NCBI GenBank assembly: GCA_016218495.1
Contig: JACRDU010000113.1
Coordinates: forward strand, 1-40,698
DNA length: 40,698 nt
Origin: Elusimicrobiota bacterium
GTDB taxonomy: Bacteria > Elusimicrobiota > Elusimicrobia > UBA1565
Reading direction: 5' to 3'
Part shown: positions 1 through 8,691 of the stretch, piece by piece
Layout: every line of letters begins with the position of its first letter
Numbering within the stretch: the stretch's first letter is position 1
Made by a program: the position numbers and the translations under genes
Notes under the pieces: generated by a model
Databases searched by the model: none
The model's input: only the letters and a program-made list of their open reading frames with translations
What the model was told of the DNA's origin: nothing

Positions 1-163
1 AACACGCTCTGCGTCCGTGGAGCGTCATTGTTCTGGAATCTCAACGGACAACGGCAACAGAAACGGAGGCAAGACCCAGCAAACTACGGCAACGGACCCT
101 CAACGCTCTTCAGGCTCATTCCCGGATTGGAAAATGCTCTCCGTCGGCCCTGGCTTGCCGGCC

Positions 164-2209
164 CTAATAGCCCGGCACCATCCGGCGATTCTGGACATTG
201 GGCTGCTTGCCGCGGTGGGCGTGGTCCCGCCGCCAGTCGATTTCCCGGCCGTTCCGGTCACCGAGGCCCTCCGCCAGCACAGCCACCACGGGCGCCACGG
301 GCGCCACGGGCTTCGGCATGAACTTCTCGGGGCCGCCGGCGAGGTCGGACAGAGCGGAATAGCAGGAGCACAGGGACGCTTCCGTGCGTGCCGCGCTCTC
401 GCCGACCAGGCCATGCCGCTCCAAGAAAGCCGTGGGCATCGCCGTCAGTGCTTTCAGGTCGCGTTTCACGATCAATGATTCCGACTCGGCGGAGGTCCCG
501 GCAAAGACCGCCCTGGTCAGGTCCGGAGTGTCCTTGATGCGCGGTCTGCTCACGTTGATGTCCGCCACCAGAGCCGCAATGGCGGCTGCTGCCACCTCGG
601 CGCCTGCGGCGGCCAGCGACACATCCACGGGCAGAGGCGCCGCCGCGTCGACCCGCCCGCGGCCGACCGCCACGGAAAGGTCTCGGGACACGCCGGTGAG
701 CGTGCGCGCGGCGTCGGCCCCCCCGGCCGCCACCGCCTGTCCGGCGGCCGAGTCGACCGCCGCCGTCTCAGCGGCCAGAGCGGCCAGGCCGCCCTTGGCC
801 ATAGCGGCCAGCTGCGAAGCCTCCACGGAAAGACCCCAGAGCGTGCGGGCCGCCGAGGCCTGGGCGGCGAAGCCCGACTCCGCGCCCGCACCGGAGCAAG
901 CAGCCCCGGGCGCCGCCGCCGCGCCCATGACCTCCGCCCTTGCGACGGCCCCGGCGAGCCGCGCCGAGAAACCCTCCGCGGCGTAGAGGTGGTCGTAGAG
1001 TTCCTGTCCTTCGACCGCGGCCGCCGAGCCCGCGGGCAACCGGCCGAGCATCTCGCCTAGGCGGGGCTCGAGGGCGTCCAGCGAGGCGCCGGCGCCCGCG
1101 GCCGTCTCTGCGGCGCGCGCGGAGGCGGCGCTCTCCGAGGCATGCAAGGGCGTCAGTACGGAGGCCGACCAACTCTCGGCGGCGGCCCGGGCGCGCAGCG
1201 CCAAGCGCCAGGCTTCCAGGTCCGCCTTCTCTTCCCAGTTCTTGTCCTTATTGTTGTCCTTCTTATTCCCTTGCTGCTCCGCGGCGGCGGGCTTGGCCTC
1301 CTGGGCAGCGACGCCGCCGGCGCCGCCCCCCGCCACGGCTCCGCCGCCGCCCGCCGGGCGACCATTGTCCTTCGCCCCCCCGCCGTCCACGGCCGGGGCT
1401 GGCGCCCAGCCGCCGCCCGCCGACACGTCAGCGCTCCTGGTCGCCGCCGTTATCCGGTTCAAACCGCGTGCCAACTCCGCCGAAGACGCCGCGGCCCCGC
1501 GGAAATGCAGCGTGCGCACGGGGTCCTGACGGACCGATGGGTTCCTCGGGCCCTGCGCCATGAGCAGGGCCGTGACGCGACGCTCGACCCGCCGCTGGGC
1601 GACGTAGGCGCTGGACGCCGCCGCCGAGGCGGCGGGCGTCCCCGCCAGGATCGGGCCGCCGTCCTCATCGACGGCGGCGGCCTTGATTCCCCCGGCGAAG
1701 AAAGAGTCCGTCCCCGCGCCGCCCGACTCCGCAAAGCCTGGGCGCGGCGCGAGCGTTTCGGGGGCCGTGCCCTCCCCACCCGAGAGGGTCAGGTTCCCCG
1801 GCGATTCCACCGGGATTACCTGAGGCGCATCCGCGGGAGCGTCCCCCATTGCGCTGGGCCGCTTCCCGCTCGCGGTCTGTATCGCTTTGATGGCGGCGGC
1901 TTCCAGGCCAGAAGGGCCGGAGTCCGCCTTCTCGGCCTCCTTGGCCGGCGCCCCGCGCAGCCGGGCAACCAGGAGCGACGACAGCGAAGCGGCGGGAACA
2001 GCGTTCGCGGGTTTACGGGGTTCCTTCCAGACGGAGCCTTGGATGACCACCTCATCGACGGGCTTTTGCGGCGCGAGGTACATGAGGCCGCCGGCCGCCG
2101 CCGTGCCCGCCATGACCAGAGTGATTCCGGCCGCGGCGGGGTCTTTCTGGATAAGGCCCACCATCTGCGACCAAGCGCTCTTGGCAACCATGGCTCCTCC
2201 GAGCTTCAT
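164..2209 (-). CDS. Ala-rich protein with one N-terminal membrane segment, unknown function
   Basis: 681 residues, about a third alanine. Residues 1-25 are short and basic, and residues 26-47 form one hydrophobic segment (start AAGITLVMAGTAAAGG). The rest is long Ala/Gly-rich sequence with a Lys/Asn-rich patch near residue 320 and helical Ala-rich stretches after it, so a single-pass anchored protein with a large extracytoplasmic part is likely. A small 9-bp tandem repeat near 290-309 encodes PVAPVAP. The start at 2209 is supported by a TATCCT hexamer exactly 6 nt before the ATG. The layout (short N-terminus, TM, disordered domain) resembles the protein at 30923-31936. No family recognised. 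The last 30 residues differ in composition from the body, so a frameshift near the 3' end cannot be excluded. Confidence 0.7.
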   Translation of the reverse strand: MKLGGAMVAKSAWSQMVGLIQKDPAAAGITLVMAGTAAAGGLMYLAPQKPVDEVVIQGSVWKEPRKPANAVPAASLSSLLVARLRGAPAKEAEKADSGPSGLEAAAIKAIQTASGKRPSAMGDAPADAPQVIPVESPGNLTLSGGEGTAPETLAPRPGFAESGGAGTDSFFAGGIKAAAVDEDGGPILAGTPAASAAASSAYVAQRRVERRVTALLMAQGPRNPSVRQDPVRTLHFRGAAASSAELARGLNRITAATRSADVSAGGGWAPAPAVDGGGAKDNGRPAGGGGAVAGGGAGGVAAQEAKPAAAEQQGNKKDNNKDKNWEEKADLEAWRLALRARAAAESWSASVLTPLHASESAASARAAETAAGAGASLDALEPRLGEMLGRLPAGSAAAVEGQELYDHLYAAEGFSARLAGAVARAEVMGAAAAPGAACSGAGAESGFAAQASAARTLWGLSVEASQLAAMAKGGLAALAAETAAVDSAAGQAVAAGGADAARTLTGVSRDLSVAVGRGRVDAAAPLPVDVSLAAAGAEVAAAAIAALVADINVSRPRIKDTPDLTRAVFAGTSAESESLIVKRDLKALTAMPTAFLERHGLVGESAARTEASLCSCYSALSDLAGGPEKFMPKPVAPVAPVVAVLAEGLGDRNGREIDWRRDHAHRGKQPNVQNRRMVPGY

Positions 2210-2215
2210 GAGACC

Positions 2216-2221
2216 AGGATA
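2216..2221 (-). promoter_or_regulatory. -10-like box of a predicted leaderless promoter
   Basis: TATCCT on the minus strand, then exactly 6 nt, then the ATG at 2209. No Shine-Dalgarno sequence fits in between, so transcription would begin at or next to the start codon. Confidence 0.5.
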
Positions 2222-2310
2222 GCCGCGCGCCTTTCATAGGGGAGTCAGGCCAATGGGAAACGTAATGGAATTAAGACGAATCGTGATCCGCAGCAACGGC
2301 GTAGCAACGG

Positions 2311-3066
2311 CTAGGTTGGAGAGGCGGGGGCAGCGCCGTCGTCCGCCAGCGCCATGACGTCGAATCGATAGCCGCGGCCAGGGACGCCGCACAGGGCCTT
2401 TGCCACAGCCGGACCCAAGGCCTGCTTGAGCCGGCTGATGGACACGTCGACCTCGCGGTCGCGCACCGCGTTGTTCCAAATGCGGTCGACCAGATAGCTC
2501 CGCGAGAGGGTGTCCCCGGCGTGGGAAACGAATTCCATCAGGAGGGCGAACTGCTTGGGCGGCAGGGTCACGGGGCTCGACGCGCCATGGCGGACGCTCA
2601 AGGACTCCTCATCGAGCTCCAGCACGCCGGCCACGCGGACCTTCCCGGAGGGGCGTCCGGCCGCAGCCGTCTCCCCACGCCGCAACAGCGCCTTCACCCA
2701 GGAACGGAACAGCGGCAGGTCCGCGATGGGTTTGGACAGGAAATGGTCGGCGTTCCGCTCGACGGCGGCCAGCCTGGCTCCGGTGGTCCCCTGCGCCGTC
2801 AGGATCAGGACCGGTATCATGCGCGTGCGCTGGTCCGCCTTCAACAGGGAGCAGGATTCGAGTCCGTCGAGCCCCGGCATGTTCAAGTCCAGGATGACGA
2901 CGTCGGGGCGCCAGGAAACGGCCTCCGCCACCCCGGACCGCCCGTCGGGCTTCCAGCGCCAGGCATAGCCCTCCGACTCCATCGCCTCACCGAGCATCTT
3001 GGCGAAAACGGGGTCGTCGTCGATATGGAGGATCCGCGGGGATTCCAAGCGACGAGCGTCAGCCAT
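2311..3066 (-). CDS. OmpR/PhoB-family response regulator
   Basis: 251 residues from the ATG at 3066; a TTG two codons upstream is also possible, but the -10-like box spacing favours the ATG. The receiver domain (about residues 10-120) has the acidic IDDD cluster, a phosphoacceptor Asp in VVILDLNMPG, the switch Thr in LILTAQ and the conserved Lys in LSKP. The C-terminal winged helix (about 145-235) ends in the typical GRGYRFD hairpin. It should be a DNA-binding transcription factor activated by phosphorylation. No histidine kinase is adjacent, so it is an orphan here; the kinases at 11-22 kb are candidate partners (inference). The gene downstream on the same strand starts at 2209. Confidence 0.92.
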   Translation of the reverse strand: MADARRLESPRILHIDDDPVFAKMLGEAMESEGYAWRWKPDGRSGVAEAVSWRPDVVILDLNMPGLDGLESCSLLKADQRTRMIPVLILTAQGTTGARLAAVERNADHFLSKPIADLPLFRSWVKALLRRGETAAAGRPSGKVRVAGVLELDEESLSVRHGASSPVTLPPKQFALLMEFVSHAGDTLSRSYLVDRIWNNAVRDREVDVSISRLKQALGPAVAKALCGVPGRGYRFDVMALADDGAAPASPT

Positions 3067-3072
3067 GCGCAA

Positions 3073-3078
3073 AGGTTA
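3073..3078 (-). promoter_or_regulatory. -10-like box of a predicted leaderless promoter
   Basis: TAACCT on the minus strand followed by TTGCGC and then ATG at 3066 (6-nt gap). It helps decide for the ATG over the upstream TTG. Confidence 0.5.
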
Positions 3079-3117
3079 GCAAAGCTTGCGGCGCTATTCT
3101 CAAGCCCCTCAGCGGCG

Positions 3118-5100
3118 CTACGGTAGGAGCCGCAGCTGCTCGTCGGCCTCTTCGATGCCGGCCAGGTTCCCGGCCTTCTTGTGCAGCTCCCTGGCCTTGA
3201 GCAGGGCCTTGCGCGCCTCGTCGTAGCGGCGCAGCTCCAGGCTGCACATGCCCACCCCGACGTATGAGTCCGCGTACCCGGGGTCGAGCTCGAGGCTCTT
3301 CTCCAGCCATGACAGGGCCTCTTTGTAGTCGCCCAGCGAATAGTAGGCGCTGCTCGTACGGTTGCGCAGCTCCGCGTCCTTCGGGGACTTCCGGGCCAGG
3401 CTCTCGAAGGCCTTCGCCGCCTTCTTGAAGTAGCCGCGCGCCCTGTCCTTGTCGCCCCGAGCCTCGTAGGTCAGGCCCAGGGAATAGAGGCTCTCGGCCG
3501 GGTCGGTCCCGACGGAGACTGCCTTCTCGTAAGCGGCCACGGCCTTGTCCCCCTGCCCCATCGTGTCGTAGCACATCCCCAGGTTGTGCCAGGCGTCGAC
3601 CATGGCGGGGTCCGCCTCGGCCGCCTTCTGGAAGGCCTTGACCGCCTTCGGGCAGCGCTCGGCCTCGGTATGCAGGACGCCCAGGTGGTACCAGGCGATG
3701 GCGTGGCCCGGGTTGAGCTCCACCGCCTTTTCATAGAAGGAAAGCGCCTCGTCGTTCTTCCCCAAAGACGACAGCGCGTAGCCCAGGTTGTAATGGGCCT
3801 TGTCGTGCCGCGGCCCGGCGGCCACGGCCCGACGCAGGACGGAGGCTGCTTCGTCGAAGCGCCCCAGCACGTTGAGCGAGGTGCCCAGGTTGTTGAGGGT
3901 CGACGCCTCGCCGGGACTGAGCTCCGCGGCCTTGCGGTACCAGACGACGGCCTCCTCGTGGCGGTCCCGCTCGGCGTAGACGACGCCCAGGTTGTAGGCG
4001 GCGTCGGTGAAGCGCGCATTGAGGTCCAAGGCTTTCTTATACCAGGCCGCGGCCTCGTCGCCGTCCCCGAGGCCGACGTAGGCCAGGCCCATGACGAAGG
4101 CCGCCCCGGCGTAGTCCGGCTTGGCCTTGAGCGCGTCCTTCAGGTAGCCCAACGCCTCCTTGTGGCGGCCCATCTTCACCAGGCTGTCGCCCATGTTGTA
4201 GTTGGCGAAGGCATGGCGCGGCTCGGCCCGCAGGGCCTTCTTGTACGCGTCCAGGGCTTCGTCGCGGCGCCCCAGCGTCCAGAGGGTGGAGCCGAGGTTG
4301 TTGAAGGCGTCCACATAGGCGGGGTTGCGCTCGACGGCCTTGCGGTACCAGTCCAGCGCCTCCGAGTGCTTGGCCTGCTTGGTGTAGGCCAGGCCGGCGT
4401 TGTAGTACGCGGGGGCGTAGTCGGGCTTGGCCGCCGCCGCGGCCGCGAACTCCTCCAGGGCCTCGGCGTAGCGGCCCTGCTGGTTGTAGACGCTTCCCAG
4501 GTCGTTATGGGCCAGGTGGTACGCGGGGTTCGCGGCGATGGACTTCTTGTACGCCTCCACCGCCAGGGCCGCCTTGCCCAGCACCTGGTAGCAATGCCCC
4601 AGGTTGTAGCGGCTCTTGAAGTCGCCGGGGTTCTGCGCCACGGCGGCCTGGTAATGCGACGCCGCCGCCTCGTATCTCCGCTCGTGCAGCGCCGCGTCGC
4701 CCAGCTCGGCGTCCTTCCCCGTCGCGGCGGCGGGCGCGGCCGGGGCGGAGGGCTCCTCGGCGTCCAGGACGCCGAGCATGGACCGCACCGCGCCGGCGTC
4801 GGCCGCCTCAGGAGCCAGCTCCAGATAGCGGCGCAGCGCCGCGGCGGCCCCGGTCCGGTCTCCCAGCGAACGCCTCACGACGCCGATGCGGTAGTGCGGC
4901 TCCGGCCATTCAGGGACCAGGTCGCGCGCCGACTCGAGCTTGCGCAGCGCGGTATGGAAGTTGACCTCTGAAGAAGCGCCTTCCAGGATGGACCTGGCCG
5001 ATTCCAGGAGGCCCCGGGCCTGGGCTTCGGCCTCCGGCGCCGCGCAGAACGCGGCCGGGGCCGCGAAGGCGAGGCAGAGGCACAGGGACGTTCGGGTCAT
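3118..5100 (-). CDS. exported multi-TPR protein
   Basis: 660 residues. Residues 1-19 are a signal peptide (hydrophobic core LCLCLAFAAPAAF, cleavage near FCA-AP). The rest is an almost unbroken solenoid of 34-residue tetratricopeptide repeats: the A/G-8, Y-11 and A/P positions recur in units such as YNLGVVYAERDRHEEAVVWY, with roughly 15 or more repeats from residue 30 to 650. TPR solenoids bind proteins; an exported one would act as a scaffold in the periplasm or at the outer membrane. The ATG overlaps the TGA of the upstream propeller-like gene as ATGA, so translation is probably coupled. Last gene of the minus-strand operon that begins at 7057. Confidence 0.9.
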   Translation of the reverse strand: MTRTSLCLCLAFAAPAAFCAAPEAEAQARGLLESARSILEGASSEVNFHTALRKLESARDLVPEWPEPHYRIGVVRRSLGDRTGAAAALRRYLELAPEAADAGAVRSMLGVLDAEEPSAPAAPAAATGKDAELGDAALHERRYEAAASHYQAAVAQNPGDFKSRYNLGHCYQVLGKAALAVEAYKKSIAANPAYHLAHNDLGSVYNQQGRYAEALEEFAAAAAAKPDYAPAYYNAGLAYTKQAKHSEALDWYRKAVERNPAYVDAFNNLGSTLWTLGRRDEALDAYKKALRAEPRHAFANYNMGDSLVKMGRHKEALGYLKDALKAKPDYAGAAFVMGLAYVGLGDGDEAAAWYKKALDLNARFTDAAYNLGVVYAERDRHEEAVVWYRKAAELSPGEASTLNNLGTSLNVLGRFDEAASVLRRAVAAGPRHDKAHYNLGYALSSLGKNDEALSFYEKAVELNPGHAIAWYHLGVLHTEAERCPKAVKAFQKAAEADPAMVDAWHNLGMCYDTMGQGDKAVAAYEKAVSVGTDPAESLYSLGLTYEARGDKDRARGYFKKAAKAFESLARKSPKDAELRNRTSSAYYSLGDYKEALSWLEKSLELDPGYADSYVGVGMCSLELRRYDEARKALLKARELHKKAGNLAGIEEADEQLRLLP

Positions 5101-5912
5101 GGGTTCCTCGCATAGGTCCTCAGCTTCCCCGCCCCTTCGATGCGCAGCAGGGTCAGCGAGTCCGGCAGGAAGACGAACAGGTCCGTCCCCCGCGCGACGA
5201 GGCCGGCCCGCGGCGCGCGCAGGAACTCGACCGAGCCGTCCGTCCCGGCCGCCCCCGCGCCCGAGGCCGTGGCGTAGAAGAGCCCGCCGGCCTCGGAGAA
5301 GGCCAGCGACAGGACGTCCTCTCCGGGGTGGAGGAACACGCCTTTGAAGGCGCCCGAGCCCTCGTCGACGCGCCCGACCAGGCGCCCGACGGCGGCGTAG
5401 CTGGTCCGGCCGTCCCCCGCCGCGGCGGCGATGCGCTCGGTGGAGGTCAGGACCTTGCGCAATCCTCGGCCCCGCCCGAGCACCCAGACCTCCCAGCGCC
5501 CGCCGTCCTTCCCGCGACCGACGATGTAGAGCGTTCCGGCGTCGCCGGAGAACAGCCGGGGGGCCGTCACCGGGAGGGCCGTGACGGGTTGGAATGCGGC
5601 CGAGGCCGGCGCGTCCACGGCAAGAAACCCAAGGTCGCCGCCGGAGACGAACATCGGGCCGACGCCGGACACCCCCGCCATATCGTTAAACGGCGTGCGC
5701 GCCTTGAGCCGATAGCCCTTCGTGAAGTTGGAGGCCTCCTCCCCGTCGTGGGAGAACCATACGGCATCGCCGGGCCCCAGCGCGAAGCGCACATCGGACC
5801 ACCCCATCTTCTCGATCGCGGCGCTACCCGCCGGAGGCACGACGACCCGCGCCGCGATGCCGGAGCCCTGAGGGAGGATGAGAGAGACGCCCAGGAGCCA
5901 CGCCGGCGTCAT
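5097..5912 (-). CDS. exported beta-propeller-like protein, unknown function
   Basis: 271 residues from the ATG at 5912. That ATG overlaps the stop of the preceding gene as ATGA, which decides the start over more upstream in-frame codons that would run through that gene; a second ATG at 5924 is possible. A short N-terminal hydrophobic segment (MTPAWLLGVSLILPQG) looks like a signal peptide. The body has repeated short beta-strands with spaced aromatic and Gly residues (AVWFSHDGEE, LYIVGRGKDGG, GGLFYATASG, LFVFLPDSLT), which suggests a propeller. No family assigned. Its 3' end overlaps the TPR gene by 4 nt, so the products may work together. Confidence 0.75.
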   Translation of the reverse strand: MTPAWLLGVSLILPQGSGIAARVVVPPAGSAAIEKMGWSDVRFALGPGDAVWFSHDGEEASNFTKGYRLKARTPFNDMAGVSGVGPMFVSGGDLGFLAVDAPASAAFQPVTALPVTAPRLFSGDAGTLYIVGRGKDGGRWEVWVLGRGRGLRKVLTSTERIAAAAGDGRTSYAAVGRLVGRVDEGSGAFKGVFLHPGEDVLSLAFSEAGGLFYATASGAGAAGTDGSVEFLRAPRAGLVARGTDLFVFLPDSLTLLRIEGAGKLRTYARNP

Positions 5913-6196
5913 AGGCCCAGCCATTCGAAAACCGCGCGCTGGCCGGTGCTGGCGCCGCCCTTGACCTCGTCGCGCCAGAAGGCCTCCGCTCCGCCCTCCG
6001 GGAGGACGCCGGGCACCACTTTCTCGACCTCTTCGGTGAAATTGTCCCATGACTTGCGGAAGACCGTGGTCGTCACGGCCGCCACGCCCTGCGCCGTCCC
6101 GGTCGCCAGCCCCGCGCCGGGGATCTTGCCGATGGCCCAGTTGACCGCCGGAGCCGCGGCCTCCTCCTTCTTGCCCTGCGCGAAGGCCATCGCCAC
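5909..6196 (-). CDS. small ORF in frame with the preceding gene, possibly its separated C-terminal part
   Basis: 95 residues from a GTG at 6196 with no visible Shine-Dalgarno. The frame is the same as that of the gene ending at 6236, and all 13 codons between that TAG and this GTG are open (GLVFGDAYAVGG...). The joined product would be about 382 residues. The N-terminal stretch is Gly/Ala-rich and hydrophobic like the end of the upstream protein (SVTYGVGAALEQGVAALLSG). The C-terminal half is charged, with Trp residues (FRKSWDNFTEEVEKVVPG). It may be an independent coupled ORF, the remnant of one gene split by a nonsense mutation, or a readthrough extension. The stop overlaps the next start as ATGA. 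Confidence 0.6.
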   Translation of the reverse strand: MAMAFAQGKKEEAAAPAVNWAIGKIPGAGLATGTAQGVAAVTTTVFRKSWDNFTEEVEKVVPGVLPEGGAEAFWRDEVKGGASTGQRAVFEWLGL

Positions 6197-6235
6197 GCCG
6201 CCGACGGCGTAGGCGTCCCCGAATACCAGGCCCCT

Positions 6236-7057
6236 CTAGCCGTAGCCCGAGAGCAGGGCCGCGACGCCCTGCTCGAGGGCCGCCCCCACCCCATAGGTCA
6301 CAGACCCTTCCAGCAAGGGCATCAGCGGACCGGCGGCGTCCGGAGCGCTCAAGGCCTCGCGCTCCTTGAGGACGCCGTCCAGGTCGAGCGAGGCCCCGCC
6401 CGAGCCGTCCATGGGCATGTCCATGCGGAGCTTGGCCCGCTCCGCCTGAGAGAGCCCGGGCTTGGAGACCGCCTTCTTCCAGTCGCCGCGCAGCAGCGCC
6501 GGCGGCCCCCCCTCTTTTATGACCGGCCCGTCCGCCCCGGCGGGCGCCGGCCGGCCCCCCAGGTCCTTGAGCGCCCCGCCTTTGGCGGCGGCGAAGGCCC
6601 GTTCGGTCACCCGCTTCTCAGAGTCCAGACGGACCTTCTCCAGGTCCGCCCATTTGCGCTGCGCCTCGGCCCGCAGCGCCTCAGCCGAGGGTCCGCTGCC
6701 GGCCTGGTTCGAGGCGAACAGGGCGTTGAAGAAGGCGTTCATCGCCATACCGACGAGCTGCTGCTCGAAGCTGCCGCCCGAGAAGCCCCCCGAAGCGCCG
6801 GAACCGCCTGAGGAACCGTCGCACTGGCAGCGCGTCCGGCCCAGGCAGGCGTCCCCCCGATACTGCGGGTCGCTCATCATGCTCGAGAGCGCGCTCCGGC
6901 ACTCGCCCATGCTGGAGAACGACGCGGCCCGGGACGGGGCCGAGATGCCCTGGCGAGCCAAGATGCCGTGCATGCAGGAGTCGTACTCCGCCCAGCAGGA
7001 GCCCAGCACCGGCTGGGCGGCCAGGAGCAGGACGATGCCTAGGCAGGTTTGTCGCAT
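6236..7057 (-). CDS. exported Cys-rich protein, unknown function
   Basis: 273 residues. Signal peptide at residues 1-20 (MRQTCLGIVLLLAAQPVLGS), then C21 in an LGSC context that could be a weak lipobox. A Cys-rich segment follows (C21, C28, C53, C70, C76, C78), then a Gly/Ser linker, a short hydrophobic stretch near 100, and a charged helical middle. The cysteines suggest disulfides in the envelope. No family recognised. First gene of a minus-strand operon (this gene, the in-frame ORF after its TAG, the propeller-like gene, the TPR gene). Its TAG stop is followed by open sequence in the same frame. Its start codon is only 11 bp from the divergent start at 7069, so its promoter must lie inside that gene. 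Confidence 0.75.
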   Translation of the reverse strand: MRQTCLGIVLLLAAQPVLGSCWAEYDSCMHGILARQGISAPSRAASFSSMGECRSALSSMMSDPQYRGDACLGRTRCQCDGSSGGSGASGGFSGGSFEQQLVGMAMNAFFNALFASNQAGSGPSAEALRAEAQRKWADLEKVRLDSEKRVTERAFAAAKGGALKDLGGRPAPAGADGPVIKEGGPPALLRGDWKKAVSKPGLSQAERAKLRMDMPMDGSGGASLDLDGVLKEREALSAPDAAGPLMPLLEGSVTYGVGAALEQGVAALLSGYG

Positions 7058-7062
7058 AAATT
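7057..7062 (+). promoter_or_regulatory. -10-like box of a predicted leaderless promoter
   Basis: TAAATT, then CAAGGC (6 nt), then ATG at 7069. The box overlaps the start codon of the divergent gene (ATG complement at 7055-7057). Confidence 0.45.
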
Positions 7063-7068
7063 CAAGGC

Positions 7069-8217
7069 ATGAAACACTTTGGCCTTTTCCTGTCGTCTCT
7101 TTTCGTAGTCATCCCGGCACGCCCGGCGGCCGCGGAGACAGGCGGCTTCATCGTATTCTCCAGCGCCGCGACGCACAATTACGCCCTCGGCCCCGGGCTC
7201 AGCCTGCGCCTCGCGGCCACCGGCCCGAAGATGCGGCCGGAGAACTCCGTCGTATGCGGCGGACGCCTCTTCGGCGTGCATCCGCTGCTCGACAAGCTCA
7301 CCCGGTACGGAGCCGACCTCAAAGAGGATGCCAGCGTGTCGGTCGGACCCGTCCGCGAGGTCACCTACCTGCTCGGGGCCGATGAGCGGCGCCTCTTCGT
7401 CTTCTTCGACAACACCCTGGCGGCCTACGACGCGGACCTCAAACCCCTGGGACGGGTCACCCTCGCGGCCGCGAGCCGAGGACAAATCGTCCCCGTCATC
7501 TCCCCCGACGGCTTCCGGGTCTTCGAGGACCGCGTCTTCATCATGGCCTCGAACACGGACGATGTGTTCGTGGTCGAGCTCAAGGACCTGAGCTGGAAGC
7601 GCCTGAACCTGGACGCCAACGGGGAGGCCGGGACTCTGCGCGCGCTCTGGGTCGACCCGGACGCCCGCACGCTCGACGTGCTGGATGCGCGCAGCAGCGA
7701 AGAGTTCGTCCCCGACGGCAAGCGCGTCATCAAAGGCGACTATACCCAGACCTTCCCGCTCAAAGACCTGGCCGCCAAGCCCACGCTGACGCGCCTCTAC
7801 GAGGAGCGGGAGATCCACGAACGCCAGTCCCTGGACCGGGGCGGCGACGAGGGCCCGGAATACATCCAGCATCGTGAGCGCGGCCCCATCCACCGCGCCG
7901 AGGTCCCGCCGGTCGGGATGAATATAGGCGTGATGAGCACGACGAACCCCAGCATCGCGCAAGCCATGGAATACGGCCACGAGACGGAAGACTTCCCCGG
8001 CCGATCCCTGGTCGTGCTGCGCAGCGCCGGCCGCGCCGAACGCCTCGAGTCGTTCCGGGACGAGACGCTCGGCGTCGATTGGTTCCAGCGGGACGGCTCG
8101 ACGCGGTTCCCGCACAGCTCGTTTGAGAGCGGGAACCTCCAGATCCTGCCCAAGGAGTTCTCCCTCGTGCTCGGGGTTGAGCCCGAGGCGTCCCGGAACG
8201 CCGTGCTGGCCTACTGA
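7069..8217 (+). CDS. exported protein, probably beta-propeller-like, unknown function
   Basis: 382 residues. Signal peptide at residues 1-22 (MKHFGLFLSSLFVVIPARPA, cleavage near AAA-ET). The body is beta-rich with recurring DG/DP turns and paired strands (RRLFVFFDNTLAAYD, VFEDRVFIMASNTDD, DARTLDVLDAR), which suggests a six- or seven-bladed propeller. It is similar in style to the product of 5097-5912. No catalytic motif seen. The head-to-head start with the 7057 gene suggests joint control of the two exported-protein units. After its TGA the frame stays open for about 70 more codons, but that stretch is unconvincing as protein. Confidence 0.75.
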   Translation: MKHFGLFLSSLFVVIPARPAAAETGGFIVFSSAATHNYALGPGLSLRLAATGPKMRPENSVVCGGRLFGVHPLLDKLTRYGADLKEDASVSVGPVREVTYLLGADERRLFVFFDNTLAAYDADLKPLGRVTLAAASRGQIVPVISPDGFRVFEDRVFIMASNTDDVFVVELKDLSWKRLNLDANGEAGTLRALWVDPDARTLDVLDARSSEEFVPDGKRVIKGDYTQTFPLKDLAAKPTLTRLYEEREIHERQSLDRGGDEGPEYIQHRERGPIHRAEVPPVGMNIGVMSTTNPSIAQAMEYGHETEDFPGRSLVVLRSAGRAERLESFRDETLGVDWFQRDGSTRFPHSSFESGNLQILPKEFSLVLGVEPEASRNAVLAY

Positions 8218-8501
8218 GGCTTCGATGCGGCTCCCGGCCCGGCTCGCGCGTCAAGCTCCGCAAGCCGGGCAAGGACGACGCGCGGAGCCCTCGAGACGGC
8301 CTCTCAGTGCCGGAAGCTGCTCGACCGGCGGACGGGGTCGACGGCCGAAGTGGTGGTCCAAGCCCCGGGGTCACGGACCCCCTCGCGGGTCAGGCTCACG
8401 GCCGGCGCCTTCCTCGTCGTCCCGCGCTGAGGCCGGCGGCTAACCCCGCGGGTCCGCGCCCCGGTGGTGCGGGCAGAGGCAGCGCCTGCCGGGCTTTGCG
8501 A

Positions 8502-8523
8502 CGGTGCCTCTCTTAAGGCACCG
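8502..8523. other. 7-bp GC-rich stem-loop
   Basis: CGGTGCC (8502-8508) pairs with GGCACCG (8517-8523) around an 8-nt loop, TCTCTTAA. No T-run follows on either strand, so it is not a clear intrinsic terminator. It could be a weak terminator or an operator. Confidence 0.4.
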
Positions 8524-8685
8524 GTGCGCCTCCGAATAGGTCGAGGGCTGGGTCGTCGCTTCGCACTGCTCTTTCATAGGCTGCTCCGTTGCTGCCGGTC
8601 ATGCGTTCGCGCCTATTTTCGGAGAATGCGTCAGGTCGGAAACGGATGGGGCCCTCAGGGTACCATTTTATGCCGCCCAATAGGC

Positions 8686-8691
8686 TAAGAT
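8686..8691 (+). promoter_or_regulatory. -10-like box upstream of the small ORF
   Basis: TAAGAT, then GAGAG (5 nt), then ATG at 8697. One base closer than the usual 6-nt gap in this window. Confidence 0.35.

Noticed and set aside
1-163. Coding sequence at the left edge
   Set aside because: The plus frames here are shadows of the minus-strand gene or lack composition and start signals. I see nothing certain in these 163 bases.
1142-2239. 365-codon plus-strand open frame
   Set aside because: Arg/Gly-rich shadow of the Ala-rich gene at 164-2209, whose start has a fitting -10-like box.
3586-4971. 461-codon plus-strand open frame
   Set aside because: Mirror of the TPR repeats on the other strand; its Gly/Val/Leu repeats arise from the TPR codons.
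8502-8523. Stem-loop as an intrinsic terminator for 7069-8217
   Set aside because: It lies almost 290 bp after the stop and has no T-run on either side.
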